DNA of 64,000 nt, from positions 62,001 through 126,000 of the forward strand of contig OZ251234.1 in assembly GCA_965240325.2 (NCBI GenBank). The letters run 5' to 3'. This DNA is from Rebecca billardiae RCC1528 (Eukaryota; Haptophyta). This document shows, in pieces, positions 1 through 10,554 of the stretch. Each line of letters begins with the position of its first letter. The stretch's first letter is position 1. The translations under genes and the position numbers were made by a program. A model generated the notes under the pieces. It was not told where the DNA came from, did not search any database, and was given only the letters and a program-made list of their open reading frames with translations.

Positions 1-145
1 CACGCGGCCAGCGTGCCGCCGCGCCGATCCGTCGAGCGGCAGCTGCGGGGCGGGGCGGGGCGCTGGCGGAGCAGACAGCGGCACAGCGCGCGCCGCAGCC
101 ACGCGGCAGCGGCGGGTGCAGCCGTGCCGGCGGCCGCGCGCGCGC

Positions 146-731
146 TCAGGACGTGCCACGCCGCCGCGCCATGCGCGGGCGCGGCCACCACCACGCGCTC
201 GCCGGTGCGGACGGTGCGGCGCACAGCCCCTTGGCTGAGGCGCCGCCCGCCTGCTGCTGCTGCGAGTGCGCGTGCGCACCCGCCGTGCCGCCCAGCGGGG
301 AGGCGAAGGTGGTCGGCGCGTTCGAGGCGAGGTCGGAGGCGGCGGAGGAGTACGAGGCGGCGGACGCCGAGGACAAGGAGCGCTCGCGCAGCGCGGGCGG
401 CGGCGCGCGGCCGCCGGCAGCCGCCGCCGCCGCGCACGGTGCGGGCGCGGCGGGCTGCGAGGGCCCCGGCGCCGGTGCGGCGCCGGCGCCCGCGCGCGCA
501 GCGCCGAGGGCTGGCGCGCGCGGATCGGCGGCGGTCGGCTGTGCGCGCAGCACGCGCGACGTGGCGTCGGCGAGCACGCCCCCCGTCGCCGCCGGGTCGT
601 CCGCGCGCGCGGCCGCGCCGTCCGCCGCAGCGCTGCCGTCGCAGAAGGGCCGCAGCGGCGCGTCGTCCAAGCGCGCGGCCGCGGCGAGCAGCGCGGCCGC
701 GAGCTGCGTGCGCGGCGTGGGCGCGGCGGCG

Positions 732-762
<31 letters not shown>

Positions 763-2836
763 CCCACTCGACGCGCGCCGCGGCCGAGAGGCTCGGCCTC
801 CGGCGTGGCGGCGGCGGCGGCGGCGGCGGCCCCGCGTGCCCCACGTGTGCGCCGCCTGCGGTGCCGCTGTGCAGGCAGTAGAGAGGCGCCTGGCTGCGCG
901 CGCACCCCAGCGCAAACGAGGCGGACACGGCCGAGGGCAGCGTGGGGCGGGCGCGTGCGTGCCGCCGCTTGGACGCGAGGCAGCTGCGCGCGGGTTCGGG
1001 GCGGCGGCGCGAGGCGCGCGGCGCGGGGGCACGCGTGAGAGCGCGGACGCGGGGCGCCGCACTCGCAGCCGCCACGCGCCGCGCGCCGCCTCGCTTCGCA
1101 CCGAGGCTGCTCCCACCGCTTGGCGTGCGGCGCGAGGGCGGGGAGGCCGTCGCCGAGCGGCGTGCACATCGCGTACGCGCCGGCGATCAGCTCGACGCCG
1201 AGCACCGCCGCCTCGCGCGCGGCGCTCGAGAGGTGCTCCGCCTCCGCCTCCGCCTCCGCCTCCGCCTCCGCCTCCGCCTCCGCCTCCGCCTCCGCCTCCG
1301 CCTCCGCGCACACGGCGCGCAGCGCGGCCAGTGCGCACGGCACGCGCGCACACCCCGCCTCACCCTCGCCCTCGGCGTCCTCGGCGCCGGCGGACGAGGC
1401 GGCGGACGAGGAGGAGGGCGAGTACGCCGACGAGGTGGACGGCGTGCGCACGCACGAGGGCGAGCACGGCGCCGCCTCGTCGAGCGGCGGCTCGGCCGCG
1501 CGCAGCACGGCGCGCGCACACAGCAGCGCGCCGCGCGCCGCCTCGCGCGCCGCCCCGGCCGGGCCGGCGGCGCCGAGCGCGCCCGCGCGCGCGTAGAGCA
1601 TCGCCTGCAGCGCGAAGCTGGCCACCTCGCACTCGCGCCGCGCGCTCGCCGGCAGCGCGCGCGCCGCCGCGCGCGCCGCCGCGCGCGCGCGCACCGCGCG
1701 CTGCTCGCCCGCGCCGGGCGCGCGCGAGCGGCGCGCGGCGAGCGCGCCCGCCGCCGCCGCCTCCGCCGCCGCCTCCTCCGCCGCCTGCTCGTCCTCGCTG
1801 TCGAGCGGCGGCGCGTGCGCGGTGTGGGCGGCGCCCTTGGGCGAGGCGGCCGCGCTGCGCACCACCAGGCCGGCACCCACCGACTCGAGGCAGCGCTGCA
1901 GCCGCCACACGCCGCCGCCGCCGCCGCCGCCGCCGCCGCTGCCGCCGGCCGCGGCGCGCGCCGGCTGCGCGCGCGCCGCGGCCGGTCGGCGGGCCTCGAT
2001 GACGAGCTCGCGCAGCTCGCCGAGCGCGCAGCCGCCCGCGCAGCCGAGCCTCCAGCGCAGCCGCGCGCACAGCTGCGCCTCCATCAGCGCCACCTCGCGC
2101 CAGTGGTACCGCCCGTGCCCCGCCACCCGGGCGTACGCGCGCAGCGACTCCATCTCTGCAGGTGGCGAGTCCTCGTCCAGCTTGGTGGCGACGAGGAGGC
2201 AGCTCATCGCGACGAGCTGGAGCTGGTCGTCGGTGACGGGCGGGCCGTCCCACCACACCACGCCCGCCCCGCCCTCGCCCTCCGCCTCCGCCTCCGCCTC
2301 CGCCTCCGCCGCCGCGGCGCGCGCGTGCTCAGCGCGCGCATGCGGCGCCGCACCCTCGAGCGCGTGCGCCCAGTCCGCGCGCGCGTGCTCGAGCGCGAGG
2401 AAGCGGTCGAGGAGCGAGACGGCGTGGAAGAAGGTGCCCATGCACACGCCGAGCGCCTCGTGCACCGAGTCCAGCCTGCGCGCCGGGCGCGGGTGCGGTG
2501 CGCGCGCGCGCGCGGAGCGCCGCTCAGCGCCGGGAGCACACGCACGCACTGTGCAGCCGCAGTGCACACGCCACGCGCGAGCCACGCGCGCGCGCGGCCG
2601 GGGCGGCGGCGGGGGAGGGCGCGCGGGCGCGCGGTGCGCGGCGGGGCGGGAGGCGCGGCGCGATCGCGCCGCGCGCACCACTCGACCATGCACGCGCGGT
2701 ACACGGCGCGCTGCTCCGCCACCTCGGGCGGCGGCGGCGGCGGCTCGCGCGCGCACGCGCGCGCCGCCGCGCGCGCGCCGCCGTCGGCGGCGTCGCGCAC
2801 GTCGCGCGCGGCGTCGGTGTGGGCGTGAGGGCGCAT
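146..2836 (-). CDS. Cyclin, three exons
   Basis: Predicted 789-aa cyclin, a regulatory subunit of cyclin-dependent kinases. Exons are 2836-2679, 2475-1102 and 983-146; both introns are GT-AG and the phases join exactly. The first splice rebuilds the start of the cyclin box: MVEW at the end of exon 1 runs into LDSVHEALGV, then TFFHAVSLLDRFLAL and, after an acidic Glu-Ala insert, QLVAMSCLLVATKLDED and YHWREVALMEAQLCARLRW. This is a classic cyclin N box at about residues 40-170. An Ala-rich helical stretch follows that may be a diverged cyclin C-terminal box. Low-complexity inserts (Gly, Glu-Ala, Ser) are long. The start chosen is the Met nearest the box; another lies 39 bp upstream. The last exon's stop is less certain because a further intron cannot be excluded. 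The subtype (A, B or D) cannot be told. Confidence 0.8.
1236..1307. repeat. (GCCTCC)n microsatellite inside the cyclin gene
   Basis: About twelve tandem copies of a hexamer; in the cyclin reading frame on the minus strand they encode an alternating Glu-Ala tract. A shorter copy of the same repeat lies near 2278-2310 within the cyclin box insert. Confidence 0.9.
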
Positions 2837-3280
2837 GCTCTGCACGGTGTGGCGCTGGGCTGGGCGCTCGGGCACCCGGCGGCTTGTCTCGGCTGCACGA
2901 GCCCGCTCGCGCTTGAACGAGCACGAAGGCTGCTCGGCCCACCGTTAGCTCGTGCCCACTGCCGTACTCGGCCGAGCCGAGCCGTCTGCGTGCCGGCTCG
3001 CGCGCCACCGGTGGGCCGCGCCTGGCTAGTCGGTACCACGTGCCCGTTCAAACGACGCTGCGTGACGAAACCGCGGCTCTTTGGCCTCTTTCTCTCCTCG
3101 AAAAGCGCGCGGACTTTTCGCGCCCAACGAAAGGTTCCGGACCGTTGGCTGCTGGTCCGGAACCCCGGCCGGTAGGGTCGGGTCGGGACTGGGCGTTTCA
3201 AGGCTTCTCAGCGCGGCCGGACGTGCGCTTTTTGACTTGCGCAGCACGCCGCTCGGCGCGCGCCCGCTCGGCGCTGCGCG
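2837..3280. other. Intergenic region between divergent cyclin and EF-hand/ACT genes
   Basis: This holds the 5' flanks of two divergent genes. I see an inverted pair of short GGTTCCGGACC / GGTCCGGAACC blocks at about 3134-3165, which could be a regulatory palindrome, but no clear TATA box or RNA gene. Confidence 0.5.
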
Positions 3281-4420
3281 ATGGAGGTCCAACACAGGGC
3301 GCGGCTCGGCGAGACGACGCTCGAAGCGATCCTGCGCGCCAAGCTGCTCACGCGCTTCCGCTCGCTCGGCGCCGCCTTCCTCGCGATGGATCGCTCGGGC
3401 ACGGCGACGCTCTCGGCGGACGACTTTGCGCGCGGCGTGCAGCTGTACGCGCCCGGCCTCGCCGCCACGCACGCGGAGATCGAGGCGATGGTGGGCAAGT
3501 ACGACGCGGACGCGGACGGGCGAGTGACGTACTCGGAGTTCGCCGCGGCACTCTCCTCCGCGCTCCCGGCGTACTACACGCCCACGCCGCGCACGCCTCG
3601 CGCGCCTGCAGCGGTCGCGCTCGCGGGCGCGCAGGCGCGCGCACAGATGCTCGGCGGCGGCAGCAGCGCGGACGGCGGCGTGGGCGCGAGCGCAGCGGGC
3701 GGGGCGCTCGTTGCCGGCACGCCACAACTCGCGCCGTCCAACCCGGCCGATGCGCCACCGCCGCCGCCGCCGCACGGCTCCGAGCCGCAGCAGCCGCCGC
3801 AGCTGCCGCCGGCGCCGCCACCAGCGCCGGGTGCGGCTGAGACGGCCTCGCAGCCGCCACCCGCGGGCGTGCCCTCGCAGACGCCGCGCACCGCGCCTGC
3901 GGGCAAGCCCGCGGGCGGGCTCGCCCAGCCGCTGGGCGGCGTCGGCGGCGGCGTGAGCTTCCTACCCCACGGCGCGATGCCTGTGGGCGGCACCGGCCCC
4001 ACCTCCACGCTGCTGCCGCTGCGGCTGCTCTCGCACCGGCTGTCCGTCTGCCGCTTCCCCGCGGGCTCGGCGCTGCCCGCGTGGGCCACGTCCGCGCCGT
4101 TCTTCTGCCTGGCGCAGGCGGGCTCGGAGCTCTCGGTCGTGTGCCCCGAGGGCGCGGTGCCGCGCGAGGGCCTGCCCCACGCCTTCCGCGCCGAGCACGG
4201 CTGGCGGCCGCTGCGCGTGGGCGAGTCCCCGCTGCAGCTCGACCTGGTGGGCGTGCTGGCGGCCGTGTGCGCCGCGCTCGCGAAGGCGCGCGTGCCCGTC
4301 TTCGTCGTCTCCACCTTCGACACGGACTACGTGCTCGTGCGCGCGCACCTCGTCGACGCAGCCGTGCGTGCGCTGCGCGAGGCGGGACACGCCGTGAACG
4401 TCGACGCATTCGGACTCTGA
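3281..4420 (+). CDS. EF-hand pair fused to an ACT_7 (CASTOR-type) amino-acid-binding domain
   Basis: A 379-aa protein without visible introns. Two EF-hands sit at the N-terminus: a first loop at about D37-D48 (MDRSGTATLSADDF) and a canonical second loop at D75-E86 (DADADGRVTYSE). A Pro/Ala-rich linker of about 150 residues follows. Residues about 250-375 match the ACT_7 fold known from CASTOR and from bacterial single-domain proteins, with LSVCRFPAGSALPAWA, SELSVVCPEGAVP, a GWRPLRV strand and VFVVSTFDTDYVLV. EF-hands bind Ca2+ and ACT_7 domains bind amino acids such as arginine, so a Ca2+-linked amino-acid sensor is a reasonable inference. No targeting peptide is seen. The domain calls are firm; the function is inferred. 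Confidence 0.8.
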   Translation: MEVQHRARLGETTLEAILRAKLLTRFRSLGAAFLAMDRSGTATLSADDFARGVQLYAPGLAATHAEIEAMVGKYDADADGRVTYSEFAAALSSALPAYYTPTPRTPRAPAAVALAGAQARAQMLGGGSSADGGVGASAAGGALVAGTPQLAPSNPADAPPPPPPHGSEPQQPPQLPPAPPPAPGAAETASQPPPAGVPSQTPRTAPAGKPAGGLAQPLGGVGGGVSFLPHGAMPVGGTGPTSTLLPLRLLSHRLSVCRFPAGSALPAWATSAPFFCLAQAGSELSVVCPEGAVPREGLPHAFRAEHGWRPLRVGESPLQLDLVGVLAAVCAALAKARVPVFVVSTFDTDYVLVRAHLVDAAVRALREAGHAVNVDAFGL

Positions 4421-4654
4421 GTACTGCTGCATGTCAATAATATGCTTATTGTACTTCAACTGCCACTTGTCACTCGACGAGACGAAAGACGACCTACAAG
4501 TAGCAGGCGGCGTCAGCCCGGCGGGCGGCGCGACGCCGACTGCTGCCCGGGTCTGCTCCTAACTCTAAGTCGGCGACGCGGGCCGCGCGGGGTACACCGC
4601 CGGGCCGGGCCCGTCTGGCGTCTGAGTCTCCGCGGCGGAAGGCTCGACGGAACG

Positions 4655-4687
4655 TCACGTACAGGTGCTATGGCCTATTTCTGGACG
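4655..4687 (+). repeat. Left terminal inverted repeat
   Basis: Begins TCACGTACAGGTGCTATGGC and ends CTGGACG. It is the perfect reverse complement of 6900-6932. Confidence 0.92.
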
Positions 4688-4715
4688 ATGCCGTTTTCTG
4701 GACAAGCGCGTGGCC

Positions 4716-6144
4716 ATGGTGAAGCGCACCGACGAGTCGCCCGCCAAGCGGCGCAAGACGCCAGCAGCGCGCATCGCCAACCCCCGGAACCAGGCGGAGT
4801 ACGCCATGAACAAGTCCAACCACGACGAGAAGCAGCGGCAGCTGCGCACGGCGCTGAAGTCGTGCCGCGATGAGGCAGACGCGGGGCGTGCGAAGGGCGC
4901 GGTCGACCGCGCGATCAGCTCGGATCGGTGGCCCGCCTTCATCACGTCTACCTCAGCCCGCCGGACACGACGGGGCTGACGCAGCCGCTCGACCAGATCA
5001 ACCAGGTGCTGCACTACTACTGCTCGGTGAGTACCAAGAAGTGGGCGCGCTACCAGCAGTCGAAGCTGCTCGCGCAGCGCATGCGCGAGGTGCGCGCCGA
5101 TCTCGGCGACGATGACGATGAGATCAACCTCGAGGATGCAGTCGACGGCGACGGCGATGACGACGATGATGAGGGCGGCAGCGACGACGACGGCGACGGG
5201 GGCGACGACTCGGCCGAGGAGGGGCGGCGACGCGGCGCGGGCGAGGGCGCGAAGAAGTCTCTCTCGAAGCGCGACTTCCACCTTCTCCTGGGCACTCGTG
5301 GGAGGGCTTCTGTAAGAAAGAGAGCGTCATCGGCGCCTTCAAGCGCTGCGGCATCACCGCGAGCGGCGTCGATATCGGCTTGATGCAGCAGGACAAGTTC
5401 GCGGTCGCCGATCTGCTACTCAACCCCGAGCGCGTGTTCGAGGCTACTCCCGCGGCCGCGGAGGGCGCCGGCCACCGCGGTGCGGTGCGCCGCGCGATCG
5501 ACTACGGCGCCGGTGGCATCCCGGCCGAGTACACGCCCGTGTCCTCCACCCACCGTGCCGGCTCGACGCTCGACCTGCATCCCCGTCTCTCCGAGCAGCA
5601 GACGGTGATCGAGAGCCTCCGTGCTCAGATCAAGTGGCACGAGACGACGGTCAAGATGCCCAACGCCGAGGAGGCGGAGGCGCTGCTGCCGTTCGACGTC
5701 GTGGGCAAGAAGGTCGAGGGCGGCCGGAAGCGCGCAAACAAGGAGAAGTTCGGTTCGGCCGAGCTGCTCTGCTTCCTCGAGGGCCAGGAGGCAGCCGATC
5801 AGGCGGCTGTGACGGCGGCCGCCGATGCCGAGGCAAAGCGCGCTGCGAAGGCGGCACGGCGCGCCGAGACCGAGGCCGCGGCAGCTGCGAACGTCGACCA
5901 GCGCGATGCGCTCGAGCGCGCCTTCAAGGCCTGCGAGAGGGCGCGCGCCAACTCGGCTGAGCCATGCGCGTGCGGCGCAGATTCGGCCGCGACGTGCACG
6001 TGCCGGACGCATCACTTCTGTCCGCATTGCAGGCGCGTGCAGAAGACGGCATGCAAGAAGCAGAAGTGCCAGCCGCATCTCGTGGGTGCGCCTTCGGAGG
6101 CTGTCATCGACATCGACACGACGATCACGATGGATGACGCTTAG
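4716..6144 (+). pseudogene. Transposase remnant (DDE/pogo-like C-terminal part) with frame breaks
   Basis: Coding-like sequence in three frames. 4716-4979 gives a basic N-terminal piece starting MVKRTDESPAKRRK. 4928-5285 contains LSPPDTTGLTQPLDQINQ, typical of the DDE_1 region of pogo/Tigger-like transposases, followed by an acidic Asp/Glu tract. After a frame change near 5285 the frame reads HSWEGFCKKE, GAFKRCGIT and then 5380-6144, ending in a cysteine cluster (CACGADSAATCTCRTHHFC) that may bind zinc. The DNA-binding region and the first catalytic acidic residues are missing. The frame changes could in principle be introns, but no convincing sites are seen, so a dead, internally deleted copy is most likely. 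Confidence 0.65.
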
Positions 6145-6899
6145 ACCCTAGCAGTAGGTTTGTATCACGGGGGTAGCTGTCGTTAACGACTCGCCGCAGC
6201 GGAGTGATGACAAGCCTAGCCTTTGATATATGATCGGCCGGGACGAGACTGCTCGGGTACTCGTCTGTCTCGTGTGTCACGGCAGTCCAGTGCGGCTCCG
6301 GCAGGCACTCGGGCATCCGACACAGGGGCGTCAGCATGCCGACGCCGACGGCGCGCCGCTTCAGGCCGCGCGCAGCAGCGCACGGTTACCCCGGAGTGGG
6401 TGGCGACGCTGTCGCAGGAGGGCGTGGGCTCACAGAACTGGTGATCTAGCACATGGTCGGCTGATGAGACTGATCGCGTGCAGAGCTGAGCTATCAGATA
6501 GCTGCATGACAACGCGGGTGCTTTGTGAGAACGCGTAGCATGTGCCAGGCACCGAACGCAGGTGAATGGACTAGTGGAGCAGAGAACGCGTGGTATATGC
6601 CTGGACTAGGTCGTCAAGTAAGTCCAGCGAGCTACTGCGGCCCTTCCTGTCCGGTCTCAAGCATTCCTGGCCCACCCAACATGCGCGCACAGCTTCACGA
6701 CCGCACGTCCACGGTTTGTCCAGAAAACGGCATGTGCCCAGATCTGGGCTATGACGAAGTCGAGCACGTTGCTCACCAACGCGATGGCCGATGACGATGA
6801 GACTTCGTGTGCCTACCTTTAACTCCACGCTGGTTCGCGTGGTGGCATCGTGGGCGGGCTAGTCCGCCATGGCTGGACGTGAGAGCTGCTTGGATTTTC

Positions 6900-6932
6900 C
6901 GTCCAGAAATAGGCCATAGCACCTGTACGTGA
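6900..6932 (-). repeat. Right terminal inverted repeat
   Basis: Perfect inverted copy of 4655-4687. The sequence just inside it (6734-6899) does not match the inner left end, while 6716-6733 does. Confidence 0.92.
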
Positions 6933-7180
6933 GTAAACTGTACAGTGTACTGCTGCCGCCGCTAGGCTCAGAGTCGTCACCGTGCTACTCTGTGGTGATA
7001 ACGATTTGCGCATGCAAATTGCAAAGAAAGACGACGACTACAGTTTACTACAGTTTACTAAGAATAAGAGACGCACAGTAAGAATAAGAGACGCACACAG
7101 CTCAGGCAGGCGAGACAGTACGTGCTGGCTGTCCGCCGACGCGTCGGCCATCGCCCCGAAAGACGACGACGGTAGGTACT

Positions 7181-8934
7181 ATGGGATTGTGTGCCGCGCC
7201 GGCGAGCTCGCATTGCCTCTGCGCGCACCATGCCCCACTCTTTGCCGCCGTGCTGCCAGAAGAGTACCATTTCATCACGCCCGAACAGTCCGCAGTGCTC
7301 GTGATCGCTCTCGCGCTTGTCTTGGTCGCACTCCGAGTCGTCAGTGCCGTCCGGGCGCGAGCACGAGAGGAGTGCATCCTGCCCGATGGGAGGGCACGAT
7401 CGGACGCAGAGAGCCCGCCCTTGTCCTGCGTCAAGCCGCACGACGAGGCACGCGCTGTCGACCCAACGTGTCCAACGGCAGCCACGGAGCCACAAGTCGA
7501 GCTGCACGTCATCAATCATGCCAAGTTCTTCCTGAACGCAGCCATCTTCTGCTTCCACGCGCTCCAGATGGTGTCGGGCATAACGAAGACTGGGTGGGCA
7601 GCTGCGTACGTGGCGTGGGTCAACTCGTTTGCCATGATCACGTTTGCATTCCTGAGCGGAGTCGTCTCGAAGGGCGAGCTCACGCCAGAGCGCGCGCAGC
7701 GCGTGATGTCCACCACCATGGTCACGTACGTGGTGCTCAACACGATTTGGAACCTCAACACGACCTGGGCATACGCCGTGTTGACGAGCGCGGACGCATC
7801 CTATGCGGCAGTGAGCCTGCCCGACTGGTCACACAGCAGGCCGATCGTCGCGTGGTGCGTGCAGCGCCCTGCCTGCGGCCTGCCCTGCGGCCGCGTGCAC
7901 GGCTGCACGCGCTTCCAGGGGACTGAAGTGAGCTTGCTCAGCAGCCCCTGCGCTCACCGCTGGCGCGCACCCGCGCCGCGGCACGCAGGTACCTCGAGTG
8001 CTGGATGACGTGGAAGATGCTGCTGCCGTTCCTGCGCACGGTCCCCGACCTGCGCATGCGCTTCGGCCTCGCGTGCTTCCTCTCGTGGTATGGCGGGTAC
8101 TGGATGATCCCCAGGCTTGGCTCGTGGCACGGGGATACAGTCATCGGCATGCTCCCTGCGTTCGTCCTTGGGCACGTCACGCCGTACTCGGTGTTCACAC
8201 AGGTGCGCCCGCAGGTTCGGTGTGCTGCGGCCGCGCTGCACTGCCTCTGGGCCTGCATCTGCGTGTGGCTGGCGTACGGCTTGCCCGACGAGTGCGATGC
8301 TCCGACGCACGGCGGCCACTTCACCGCAGTGAGCCTGGTCACGTGGTCGAAGCGCATGTCCCACCGCAGCTACTTCTCAGCCGAGGCACTCGACGAGATC
8401 TGCGCTCACCATCAGGTGGGGGGCGTCGAGCCAGTGCCCCTGCGCCAGGCGTGCCAGCTGCGGTACTACTACTGGTGGACCTCGCGCGCCGCGTACCACC
8501 TGCTCGCGCTGCTGGTCGGGGGCTCATTCGTGCTGCTCATGCCCAACCGGCCGACGGCCTTCTCTCGCAGTGGGCGGCACGTGCTGTATGCGTACCTGAT
8601 GCAGGATTTCTGCTTCGTGCCCTACGTCCCGCGCCTGTTCAATGCTCTGGGGCTGCGTGCATGCGCATCGCCGCTCATGCTCATGCTCCTTGCAGGGCTA
8701 AGCATTAGCGCTGCCTACCTCCTGACCACTGCGCCTGTGCGGCATGCGCTCTGCTTCGCGTTTGAGCCCACGTGGCTGAACTGGCTGTGGAAGAAGCCGT
8801 ACAAGCCGTTGCCGCACGTTCGCTCCGCCCTTTTGCTATGTGCTCTCACCTGGCTCTCCTCGCCAAATCTCGTGCCCTTTCTGAAAGCCCGCCTGGCTGT
8901 TTGCGGCAGCGCGGATGGCGATGCCGCGCCATGA
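7181..8934 (+). CDS. Multipass membrane acyltransferase-like protein (acyltransferase 3 type)
   Basis: Two exons, 7181-7854 and 7989-8934, joined by a GT-AG intron, give 539 aa. The splice restores the sequence VAWYLECWMTWKMLLPFLRT, which fits the WYLLxLFLWRLL segment of acyltransferase-3/fucose O-acetylase-like membrane proteins. About ten hydrophobic helices are visible. NHAKFFLNAAIFCFHALQMVSG and FAMITFAFLSGVVSK resemble the family's N-terminal histidine-bearing helix and its following FLSG motif. Such enzymes move acyl groups onto sugars or lipids across membranes. The substrate is unknown. The first 60 residues are less conserved and the start codon is uncertain. Confidence 0.62.
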
Positions 8935-9366
8935 TGCCGCTGCATGACGACGACGAGCCTGCATCGTCATCGTCAGAGATGTCGTCATGAGTCGAATGTC
9001 GATCGATCGGCGTCGCCCTCACTCCGCCGATCAGCGCAGCCATACGGCGGTCGTGACAATACGTATATATATATACACATCACACTACGACACACATTCA
9101 TATATATATGTGTACGTTACCAGCAGTAGCATAAAGTGCTGTCGTCATCAGACATCACTGATGACGAGTGACGCCTGACGGACAGCAGCCCGCCGGGCGT
9201 CGGGCAGCGCCGAGCAGTACGTGCGGCTCTGATGTGTGCCACTGCTGTACATTCGGCTGACGTGCCGGCGACGCCTCGCCGACACACGACGGCCCTGCGC
9301 CTCGCCAGCCCGCCCGCGCGCGGCCGGCGGCCGCTGCCGCGCCGATGGGTGCCGCGCGCGCCTCAC
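8935..9366. other. Convergent intergenic region
   Basis: Lies between the ends of a plus- and a minus-strand gene. It contains a short (TA)n/(CA) stretch at 9063-9075 and another TATATATA near 9103-9112, and no supported gene. Confidence 0.6.
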
Positions 9367-10554
9367 TCACTGCGGCGGCTTGTTGGTCGGCGCGCGCCGC
9401 AGCGGCAGCCGCTCGAGGCCGACCGAGTGGCGCGCGAGGTTGAGCGTGTTCTTCATCAGCATCACGATCGTCATCGGGCCGACGCCGCCGGGCACGGGCG
9501 TGATCGCGCCTGGAGAGGGCGCGGCGGGGGCGGCGCGTGTCGGCGCAGCACTCGCCCGGCGCGCGCGTGCGCCGCCCGCGCTCGCGCGCGCGCGCGCACC
9601 GGCGACCTTCTGCGCCGAGTCGAAGTCGACGTCGCCGACGAGGCGGTAGCCGCGCTTGGCGCTCGGGTCCTCCTTCGAGTTGATGCCCACGTCGATCACC
9701 ACCGCGCCCGGCTTGAGCCACTCGCCCGGCACGAACTCGCGCTTGCCGATCGCCGCGATCACGATGTCCGCGCGCTTGACGTGCGCGGCAATGTCCTTGG
9801 TGCGCGAGTGGCAGACGGTCACGGTGGCGTCCATGGACTGGAGGAGCTGCGCGACGGGCATGCCGACGATGTTGGAGCGGCCGAGCACAACCGCCTCCTT
9901 CCCGCTCACCTCGATCCCCGTGCGCTGCAGCAGCTCGACGCACCCCGCGGGCGTGCACGGCACGGCGAGCGGCGGCACGCCCCCGCGCAGCGCGAGGTTG
10001 CCGATGTTTGCCGCGCTGAAGCCGTCCACGTCCTTCTCGACGGCGACGGCGGAGACGACGCGGTGCTCGTCGATGTGCTTGGGCAGCGGGAGCTGCACGA
10101 GGATCGCGTGCACGCTCGGGTCGGCGTTCAGCGCGTGCACGCACTCGAGCACCTCCTGCTCCGAGGCGGTGGCCGCAAACGTGCGGTCGACCGAGTGGTA
10201 CCCGAGCGACTCGGCCATCTTCTTCTTGGAGCGGACGTACGAGGCGGAGTCGGGGCGGTCGCCGACGAGGACGACGGCGAGGCCGGGCGTCACGCCGTGC
10301 TCGCGCTTCAGCCGCTCGGTCGCCGCCTTGAGCTCCGCCCTGATCTCCTCGGCGACCTTCTTGCCCGAGATGAGCCGCGCGCCGCCCGGCGTCGTCGCCG
10401 CGGGGCCGTCGCACAGCGCGACGGCGGAGGTGTGCGGGGCGCGCCGGCCGAGCGAGCTCGGCGCGTAGGGCGAGGCCATCAGCGCGCCCGCCGCCATCCC
10501 GGACACGCCGAGCGCCGCCGCGGCGCGCATCCACGATCGCGCGCGCGCGTGCAT
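9367..10554 (-). CDS. folD: Bifunctional methylenetetrahydrofolate dehydrogenase / cyclohydrolase
   Basis: A 365-aa FolD/MTHFD enzyme that interconverts 5,10-methylene-, methenyl- and 10-formyl-tetrahydrofolate using NAD(P). Exons are 10554-9600 and 9509-9367. The 90-bp GT-AG intron contains no stop and is a multiple of three, so it reads straight through; removing it rebuilds KVAGAITPVPGGVGPMT. Visible signatures are SYVRSKKKMAESLGY with the catalytic Tyr/Lys, ILVQLPLPKHI, EKDVDGFSAANIG, GRSNIVGMPVAQLL for dinucleotide binding, and the PVPGGVGPMT signature. The N-terminus is Arg/Ala-rich (MHARARSWMRAAAALGVSG) and looks like an organelle, probably mitochondrial, presequence. It diverges from the SND1 gene, with 308 bp between start codons. 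Confidence 0.92.
   Translation of the reverse strand: MHARARSWMRAAAALGVSGMAAGALMASPYAPSSLGRRAPHTSAVALCDGPAATTPGGARLISGKKVAEEIRAELKAATERLKREHGVTPGLAVVLVGDRPDSASYVRSKKKMAESLGYHSVDRTFAATASEQEVLECVHALNADPSVHAILVQLPLPKHIDEHRVVSAVAVEKDVDGFSAANIGNLALRGGVPPLAVPCTPAGCVELLQRTGIEVSGKEAVVLGRSNIVGMPVAQLLQSMDATVTVCHSRTKDIAAHVKRADIVIAAIGKREFVPGEWLKPGAVVIDVGINSKEDPSAKRGYRLVGDVDFDSAQKVAGARARASAGGARARRASAAPTRAAPAAPSPGAITPVPGGVGPMTIVMLMKNTLNLARHSVGLERLPLRRAPTNKPPQ

Larger units (their letters stand above)
4655..6932 (+). mobile_element. DNA transposon with 33-bp perfect terminal inverted repeats, decayed
   Basis: The two ends, 4655-4687 and 6900-6932, are exact reverse complements. A TA sits just outside a CAGGTGCTATGG terminus at each end, as expected for TA target duplication by Tc1/mariner/pogo-like elements. 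A second inverted pair, 4688-4705 and 6716-6733, directly adjoins the left end but lies about 166 bp inside the right end, so the right end appears to carry an insertion. The inside holds a broken transposase-like reading frame. Base composition is less GC-rich than in the neighbouring genes. Confidence 0.85.

Noticed and set aside
1-145. Possible continuation of the cyclin gene beyond its stop at 146-148
   Set aside because: A further intron cannot be excluded, but no conserved sequence supports extra exons in the first 145 bp.
266-2002. Very long Arg- or Ala-rich open frames on the plus strand over the cyclin gene
   Set aside because: At this GC content stops are rare in every frame. These frames lack conserved motifs, while the minus strand gives a clean cyclin box with matching splice phases.
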